Assembly: GCF_000499845.2 (NCBI RefSeq)
Contig: NC_023750.2
Coordinates: 30,018,369-30,082,368, forward strand
DNA from: Phaseolus vulgaris
Taxonomy: Eukaryota > Streptophyta > Magnoliopsida > Fabales > Fabaceae
DNA: 64,000 nt
Direction of reading: 5' to 3'
The notes under the pieces were generated by a model that was not told where the DNA came from, made no database searches, and saw only the letters and a program-made list of their open reading frames with translations. The position numbers were made by a program, and so were the translations under genes. Numbering within the stretch: the stretch's first letter is position 1; each line of letters starts with the position of its first letter. Positions 57,740-64,000 of this stretch are shown in pieces.

Positions 57740-59434
57740 CCTAAGGAATATTCCCACTGGACACGAGGACAACTCTACAATGATTTAGTGGGATCCTGGA
57801 TAGGCATATCACCTCTTTTCCTCAATTTTCCAGAATGTTTAAGGAGCAGTTCTTAAGAAATAAAGTCAACCCCCCCACAATTGCATGATGTTGTGGCCCA
57901 TTGCATGATAGAGATGATCATGCAATTGCATGATGTCGTTTTCCTCAATTGCATCATAGAGATGTTGGCCGCTACTTTCATTAAAGGTATGACAACAAGC
58001 CAATTCAGCGATTCACTAATATGAAATCGAGCGAAAACGTCATCCGAGATACGTGAACGGGTTACAACTCATATAAAAGTCGAGGAGGCCGTGATCAGGA
58101 AAACGGCAACTCGCGATTGAAACAGGCCAGGTACAAAGAAAATAGTCTTGATCAGTCCACCAGAAACAATGAAACATCCATAGGGAAAAGAACGCACCAG
58201 AGGTACGTCCTATATGTGGCTAAGAAAGATGAGCCTAAGACTAAAGCTAGTGATGAGATGACAATCAGGCCTAGTTTCTGAGTGTCGTGCAAAGAGCTCA
58301 TACGCATGGCTGGGGTGGTAGATAGATTAAAGTTTCACTAAAGTCAGATCGGTTTCTAGGGTCATGAAGGGATACCTGGTGTGATTTTCACAGAGCTTAT
58401 GGGCATAGTGTTCAACAATGCATCGCCGTAAGTTATCAACTAGCAAATCTAGTCAAAGAACGATTTTTTTACGAAATATCTCGAGGTCGGCAAGGAGGAG
58501 CAGAAAGAGAAGGCCAAACTCCGATCCTCGGGGACTTGAACATCATTTCAAGAGGATTCTTTGAAGAGGGAAGCTCATCGTCTAGCCGAAAATGATATGC
58601 CCGAGTAGTAATGTCCTTAGATTCTAGGAGGTCTAAGAAGTCCTTCGGACTCTCCCTTTGTTTCACAAATTCCGACTTAGAAGATATGTTTCCCGACGAG
58701 GATGATCCCGTGGTAATATTCCTTATCACTATAGGGCAAAAGGTGCATAAAGTCCTTATCGATCAAAGGAGCTCGGTTAACGTAATGTTTTGGGGAACAT
58801 TTGCAATTTGCAAATATCCCCTTACTAATTGAAGCCTTATGATGGTTGTTTAGTCGGTTTTGCAGGTGACCCGGTGGAGGTGCAAGGATATTTGGAGCTG
58901 AGGACGACCTTCGCTGATGAAAGTGCAGCCAGGACCATTACTGTAAAGTACATTATCGTCAATACGCCATCCGCGTATAACCATCTATTGGGTCAACGTT
59001 CTTTGAGTAGGTTGGGTACGGACCCACATGAAGATGAAGTTTTCCTCGTCCGAAGGAAGGGTAATCACAATAAAAGTTGACCAGAAGATGGCAGGAAAGT
59101 GTTATGAGAGTAGTCTAAAGAATTGAAAGGTAATCTATGCAGGTACTATCCAGCGCGAAGAACCAAAATGGATAGACGAAGTCGACATTGGTGACAAGAG
59201 GTGACCCGGACCCGCTGGAGAAGTTTGGGAGTTGGAAATAATTGGTAAGAGATTCAATCTCGACGCCACACAATGTAAGGAATTAGAAGATAAAATAACT
59301 GGAGTCATCTCGAAGAATATGAGCGCTTTCTCATGGTTGTTCGTCGACATGCTTGGGATAGACCCAGATTTTCTATGCCATCGGCTTACCATGGATGAGA
59401 AAGTTAAAATCGTGCTTCAGAAGCAAAGAAAACT
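57740..59434 (+). mobile_element. Tat fragment (gag to RT start)
   Basis: Heavily broken + strand Tat coding: gag phrases (QFSRMF-EQFL, RYVLYVAKKDEPK) to about 58300, protease with VLIDQRSSVNVMF (about 58750) and YDGCLVGFAGDPVEVQGY, then KNMSAFSWLF and DIDPDFLCHRLTM-type RT start. It stops at 59434 where the gypsy LTR begins. Start boundary approximate. Confidence 0.75.
58611..59080 (+). pseudogene. Tat protease region in the 57.7-59.4 kb fragment
   Basis: The open stretch 58611-58832 carries DEDDPVVIFLITIGQKVHKV and LIDQRSS; 58829-59080 continues with LELRTTFADESAARTITVKY. The active-site position reads DQR where the 62-kb copy has DQG. Confidence 0.75.
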
Positions 59435-60096
59435 TGATGGGTTTGTGTCTCCTTTCTTGCGGTTTGTGTCGATGAATGCAGAAGCTCCATGAATTGATGG
59501 TGGAACAAGGCTCTCCTAAGAGTTGTGGTAGCCTTGGATGTGCATGAGAAGTAGGGAGAGTAGGAGTGGTTCGGCCAACTCCCTTTGTAGGTGAAGGTTT
59601 GAAGATTAAAAGCCTATTCCTAAGAGAGTTTAGGAAAGGAGTGAGAATGACACAATTTTGGCAGCATTTCACTATTCAATTAATCTTGAATTTACATGAC
59701 CCAAGCTCCTCTATATATAGCAAGAGTGGGCTGAATATGAAAAGAGAATTGGAGGGAAAATTCAAAGTGATGGCACATGTGAGAAGTGGCGCCTAAATGG
59801 AGGTATGTTCTAGAATCCTTCCTTGTATGGTTGGTCTAGAACTTATGCCCATTAGGCCTAACTAAATGGACCAGACCTTAGTTTAAACTTCTAAGTACCA
59901 CTTTGCATATTTCATCACAATTACAAAAAGATTTAAACTATGCTACTTGACAAAACCTAAAAAGGTATTACACACTAGAGTTTATGACATGTAAAATGTG
60001 TCCTCTTGACCCCTCTTTGACTATAACTCTAGTGGTCTCCTCAATGTAGCATTTTGGTGGCCTCTCAAAGGGTTGGTGATGGGGCCTCTTCCATCA
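59435..60096 (-). repeat. 3' LTR of a gypsy element (same family as 26.4-33.0 kb)
   Basis: TGATGGGTTTGTG at the left, CTTCCATCA at the right; internal blocks (CTCTCCTAAGAG, GAAGATTAAAAGCCTA, ACTAGAGTTTATG) match the 26403-27097 LTR at clear divergence. Preceded on the - strand by the same polypurine tract. Confidence 0.85.
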
Positions 60097-60981
60097 TCCC
60101 CTCCCTCTTGAAAAGGATTTGTCCTCAAATCCAAGGCTTCATCCTTGTCAAAGGTAGGTGGATTTATATGGTTGGTGGTGTCCATCATCTCCTCCTTTTG
60201 AGAAAATCTATCCTCAGATCCACAGTGTCGATCTCGGATAGTAGCCTCTTGCTTTGACAACTAAGCTCGTCCTCCCGGATCAAACGTCCATCTGTGGGAA
60301 TCTTCAAACAAAGCAAATGAGTTAGTTGAAGCAATTGTATAAAAATCAATTTTATGAAGTTGCCATTCTTTTTGTTTTTCTATTGTTTTGGGCAACTTTT
60401 TACAATATTTCTCTTTTGATTGTTGTACTTGTTCTTTAATCCTCTTATGTATTTTAACATATTCGTTTTTTGTTACTTTTTCCTTAAGCACAAATCTTTG
60501 TGGATTAGGAAATGGTAACAAATCAAAAGGAAAAAGAGGATTAAGTCCACATACAACTTCAAATGTAGAAATATTAGTAGTCTTGTGGACTACTCTATTG
60601 TATGCATGCTAATCTCTAGAGTTGTGTTTGCCTTTTATGATTACTCTAGGCGTAGTAGAAAGGGCTATGTTTTCAATTTCATTTTGACCATTCGTTTGAG
60701 GATGATAAGAATTTGAAGAGTACAACTTAGTTCCAAGTTTTTCTAAAAGTATCCTCAAAAAATGGTTTTCAAATTTTGGAGCTCTTTTCAATACTCTGCT
60801 TGGAGATAAACTATGAAGTCTTATTACTTCTCTAGAGAAGAGCTTATCCATAAAAATGGAATCAAAACCTTTTGTTGTCCAAGGAAGCTCTAATATAATC
60901 TAGGCTTATATCTTCCCATGGAACATTTGCAAAAGGTGAAGGAGTATAGAGTTCATGAGACATTGCCTTAGTTTTAGTTTT
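60097..60981 (-). pseudogene. Gypsy integrase C-terminal half
   Basis: VIRLHSLSPSRVLK, EKLGTKLYSSNSYHPQTNGQ (with the catalytic Glu just after), then a stop, NRVVHKTTNISTFEVVCGLN, PLFPFDLLPFPNPQRF and CKKLPKTIEKQKEW. The upstream core is cut at 60981 by an inverted Tat LTR. Its end is homologous to 27113-27500. Confidence 0.82.
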
Positions 60982-61645
60982 TGTTCCGTCCGGTTGACCG
61001 GGACGTCTTCGTGCGCGACCTCAACCGTCAGCTAGGGACTCCTTCCCACTGATTGCCTGTGGATTCCTGCAAAAAAGAGGACAAAGAGGCGCCCTAGCGG
61101 CCGTTTGCACTCCGACGCTCAAGTCAGCCAGCAAGAAACACCAAAAACTGTCCACCTACGTGTCTGAGCACCGCGTATGGTACTCTGAAGGTGGTAAAAG
61201 AACTGTGTATATTTGTGTGTTGTCTCCTTCAGGCAAAAATATTTCCCCAGTCACTTGTACGTAACCTTAAAGCACGAGCAAGCAACTAGAGAGTTCTCTG
61301 GTAAATTTGCCGAAGGTTCCAACCCTTTTTCCAACATTCTCTGCGCTATTTAAACTACCTAAGCATTTAAAGCGTCTTAAAGCGCTTTTAATCACAAACA
61401 TAACGCACTCATTAAAGCGCTTAATTAGAAAACGTAGCGCATTTAAGACGTTGAAACGCTTGGGAGCCATTATAGTACCTGAATGCTCAAAAGGGAAACT
61501 GTATTGAATGACTTTTAATTACCTGGCACCTGACTGAAAGGTGTTTCTATTCTGGCATGGCTGTCGTACACGTGGAGGGCCTCACGACGCCATGACCCCA
61601 TCTGGGGGCGCTCCTGCCCACCTGGGGACGTTTCTACGTGTGAGT
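60982..61645 (-). repeat. Tat LTR in inverted orientation
   Basis: On the - strand it contains GCTGACTTGAGCGTCGGAGT and ends GGTCAACCGGACGGAACA, the Tat LTR 3' end style. The LTR 3' end is next to gypsy integrase sequence, not a PBS, so this is a solo or 3' LTR. The coding sequence to its right runs on the + strand. The 5' edge is unclear, near 61645. Confidence 0.65.
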
Positions 61646-62732
61646 CCTCCTGCTAGCAGGAGGCGAACGCCCCGCCAGAGAAAGAGCAAGACCGGCGAGG
61701 TACAACTTCGTGGTTGAGTTGAAGGATTTAATCGCCGTGCCCAACATAGCTGAGAGGCTGAGGCGACCGGCGAAGATCGACAAGGTGTTAGGGCCCCGTA
61801 AAGACTCTTGGTGCGAATTCCACGAGGCTTTCGGGCACCAAATCGATAATTGCCTGTCGTTGGGTTACCAGCTAGATGAGCTGGTGAGGACTGGGTTTTT
61901 GAAAGATTATGTCGCAGATACCACAACGACCGCCACCTTGCCGCCGCCGGAAGAGGAGCCAGCACACGAGATGCCAGTACTTGGCGAGGTCCACATTATT
62001 GCTGGAGGTTTTTCCGGCGGAGGACCCACCGCCTCCCAGCGGAAGAAATACGCGAGGGGGGTGAATTCAGTCGAAGAGAGGCTCTCGGGGGAGCCTTGGG
62101 AGTCAGATATTGTGTTCACGAGAAGAGACCTCCGGGATGTGGTACCCCACGACAACGACCCCGTTGTCATCTCAGTCGTCACAGCTGGAAGGAAGGTCCA
62201 CAGAGTGCTCGTTGACCAAGGGAGCTCGGCAGACGTCATGTTTCTGTCGACCTTTAATAAGTTACGGCTGTCCCCTGATCTGTTGAGTCCCTATACTGGG
62301 TGCCTGTATGGGTTCGGGGATAACCAGGTAGAAGTCCGGGGGTACTTGGAGTTGAGAACTATGTCCACAGACGGAGAGGCCTCCCGCACCGAGAGCATTC
62401 GGTACCTCGTCGTGAACGCTAATTCCGCCTACAATATTTTGCTGGGCAGACCGGCATTAAACCGTCTGAGCGCGGTGTCCTCCACCCGTCACATGAAGAT
62501 GAAGCTGCCGGACCTTAGTGGTCGGGTGATAGTCATCAGGTCAGACCAGGAGGAGGCGAGGAAATGCTATGAAAACAGCCTGAAAACGAAGAGAGGTGTA
62601 TTCATGGTGTGTGAGCGTCCGCCAAGTGTGGACGCGACGATGATTGAGGCGACGCCCGCTGGGCAGACGCCTGAAGGCCATAGCGGAGAGGGCGATGCCC
62701 GAAGCAGATGTGTCAATGGAGGAAGGCCCTGA
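61644..62732 (+). CDS. Tat gag C-terminus and protease (element 5), 5'-truncated
   Basis: Open frame from 61644 (after a TGA) to the TGA at 62730-62732. Gag part: ARYNFVVELKDLIAVPNIAE, WCEFHEAFGHQIDNC (zinc-knuckle-like) and GYQLDELVRTGFLKDY. Protease: PHDNDPVVISVVTAG, VLVDQGSSADVMF (intact active-site triplet), YNILLGRPALNRLSAVSSTR. No internal stops; the least decayed Tat copy here. The N-terminal half of gag is missing at the inverted junction near 61646-61663; no valid ATG exists. Confidence 0.82.
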   Translation, partial: VLLLAGGERPARERARPARYNFVVELKDLIAVPNIAERLRRPAKIDKVLGPRKDSWCEFHEAFGHQIDNCLSLGYQLDELVRTGFLKDYVADTTTTATLPPPEEEPAHEMPVLGEVHIIAGGFSGGGPTASQRKKYARGVNSVEERLSGEPWESDIVFTRRDLRDVVPHDNDPVVISVVTAGRKVHRVLVDQGSSADVMFLSTFNKLRLSPDLLSPYTGCLYGFGDNQVEVRGYLELRTMSTDGEASRTESIRYLVVNANSAYNILLGRPALNRLSAVSSTRHMKMKLPDLSGRVIVIRSDQEEARKCYENSLKTKRGVFMVCERPPSVDATMIEATPAGQTPEGHSGEGDARSRCVNGGRP

Positions 62733-64000
62733 CACCGCGGCGCTCGCGGAAGAGGCGGCGGCGCCCGTCGAAGATGATAGCAGGGAACAGCCTGCAGCTA
62801 ACGCCATAAAAAGGGAGATTGGCGGCAAAACTTTCAAATTAGGAAGTTCGCTAAGCCCAGAAGAACAGGAGGGGGTGGCAGGAGTGATTTCACGCCACCT
62901 GGATGCCTTCGCATGGTCCGCCTCGGATATGACAGGCATCGACCCCGATTTCCTGTGTCACCACCTCAGCATGGACGCCACGGTCCGCCCCGTGCGTCAG
63001 AGAAGGAGGAAGTTCAATGAGGAACGACAACAGGTGGTGAAAGACGAAACGCAGAAGCTGCTGAGCGCTGGCCACATCAGGGAGATTCAGTACCCTGAGT
63101 GGCTCGCCAACGTCGTCTTGGTGAAAAAGGCGAACGGAAAGTGGAGGATGTGCGTTGACTTCACGGACCTGAATAAGGCATGCCCAAAGGACTCGTATCC
63201 GTTGCCCAGCATCGACGCCTTAGTAGATAGTGCGTCCGGCAGCAAGGTGCTAAGTTTCTTGGACGCCTTTTCAGGGTACAACCAAATTAAGATGCACCCA
63301 AGAGACGAGAGCAAGACTGCATTCATGACCGAGACATGCAGTTACTGCTATAAGGTGATGCCCTTCGGGCTGAAAAATGCGGGCGCCACATACCAGAGAC
63401 TAATGGATAAGGTCCTGGCGCCAATGCTTGGGAGGAATGTGTACGCTTATGTAGACGACATGGTGGTGGCGTCGCAAAATAGGGTGCAGCACATGGCAGA
63501 CCTGGAAGAGCTGTTCCACACAATATCCAAGTACCGCCTCAAGTTGAACCCCGAGAAGTGTGTTTTCGGGGTAGAGGCCGGTAAGTTCTTGGGTTTTCTG
63601 CTCACCGAGAGGGGGATAGAGGCGAACCCCGACAAATGTGCGGCTATTATCGCCATGCGGAGCCCGACATCGGTTAAGGAGGTGCAACAGTTGACAGGGC
63701 GGATGGCGGCGCTCTCGAGGTTTGTTTCCGCCGGAGGAGAAAAGGGGCACCCATACTTCCAGTGCCTCAAGAGAAACAGTCGCTTTGCATGGACTGATGA
63801 ATGCGAAGCGACTTTCATTAAACTGAAGGAGTACCTGGCGACGCCACCGGTCCTCTGCAAGCCGGTAACGGGCGTGCCCCTCCGGTTGTATTTTACTGTA
63901 ACAGAGCGGGCCATCAGTTCTGTGTTGGTCCAAGAGCAGGACCAGAGTCAGAAGCCCATCTACTTTGTAAGTAAGGCCTTACAGGGGGCTGAGACGAGGT
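62642..64000 (+). CDS. Tat RT and start of RNase H (element 5), open to the window edge
   Basis: The frame is open from just after a TGA at about 62641 to 64000: IGGKTFKLGSSLSPEEQ, DAFAWSASDMTGIDPDFLCH, YPEWLANVVLVKKANGKW, FTDLNKACPKDSYPLPSIDA, FLDAFSGYNQIKMHPRDE, MPFGLKNAGATYQRLMDKVL and the catalytic YVDDM at 63448-63462; then QQLTGRMAALSRFVSAGG and SVLVQEQDQSQKPIYFVSKA (RNase H). No stops. It overlaps the protease frame by about 90 bases in a different phase. Continues beyond the window. Confidence 0.9.

Noticed and set aside
63400..63933. Long - strand ORFs at the right edge
   Set aside because: Antisense shadows of the GC-rich Tat RT frame.
1..64000. CRISPR arrays, rRNA, tRNA genes, organellar inserts
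   Set aside because: Read for tRNA B-box-like GGTTCRANNCC, rRNA phrases and regularly spaced repeats; the regular repeats are tandem minisatellites, and none of the others was seen.

Overview
The window is plant nuclear DNA. It holds spliced plant genes, Ty3/gypsy elements of the Tat lineage, Copia LTRs, a Helitron remnant with RPA70, a MULE and a CACTA element. LTR style and AT-rich intergenic composition suggest a legume, probably Phaseoleae (Vigna/Phaseolus type); this is an impression from sequence style, not from a search. Only one gene looks intact: a seven-exon MACPF gene of the CAD1 type at 38.28-44.36 kb on the + strand (581 codons). Almost everything else is layered transposon sequence at different stages of decay.

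Layout. 0-11.5 kb: Helitron-derived sequence on the - strand, with a PIF1-like helicase remnant at 3.1-5.4 kb split by a 1.28-kb Mutator-like element, and an RPA70-like pseudogene with recognisable exons at 8.3-10.8 kb. A CACTA element (1.83-3.05 kb) and a Tat solo LTR (6.5-7.4 kb) lie in the same region. 11.5-14.3 kb: AT-rich tandem repeats. 14.34-23.39 kb: a decayed + strand Tat element (5' LTR, PBS, gag, protease, RT, two RNase H regions, integrase, a 3' UTR minisatellite and an antisense extra ORF) with no 3' LTR. 23.4-26.4 kb: a - strand L1-type LINE lacking its RT. 26.4-33.04 kb: a - strand LTR element keeping gag and protease but not RT or integrase, carrying a candidate DNA transposon. 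33-37.8 kb: AT-rich intergenic sequence.

37.8-44.9 kb: the CAD1-like gene, with an AUG-rich leader, one GC-AG intron and an antisense Copia fragment in its last intron. 45.8-53.3 kb: a - strand Tat element with a ~2.2 kb pol deletion, a Copia solo LTR inside the RT, its own 3' UTR tandem repeat and a truncated antisense ORF. 53.4-57.7 kb: a Tat LTR scrap, a Copia solo LTR and a gag-only Ty3/gypsy derivative. 57.7-60.98 kb: a Tat gag/protease fragment interrupted by the 3' LTR and integrase end of another - strand gypsy element. 60.98-64 kb: an inverted Tat LTR abutting the best-preserved Tat coding region, open to the window edge.

How it fits together: I see no operon or wholly new system. 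The most informative material is the splicing and leader of the CAD1-like gene, the conserved antisense ORF shared by two Tat elements, the tandem repeats in Tat 3' UTRs and MULE TIRs, and the order in which elements inserted into one another. All element assignments rest on reading motifs and comparing copies within this window; no database search was possible.
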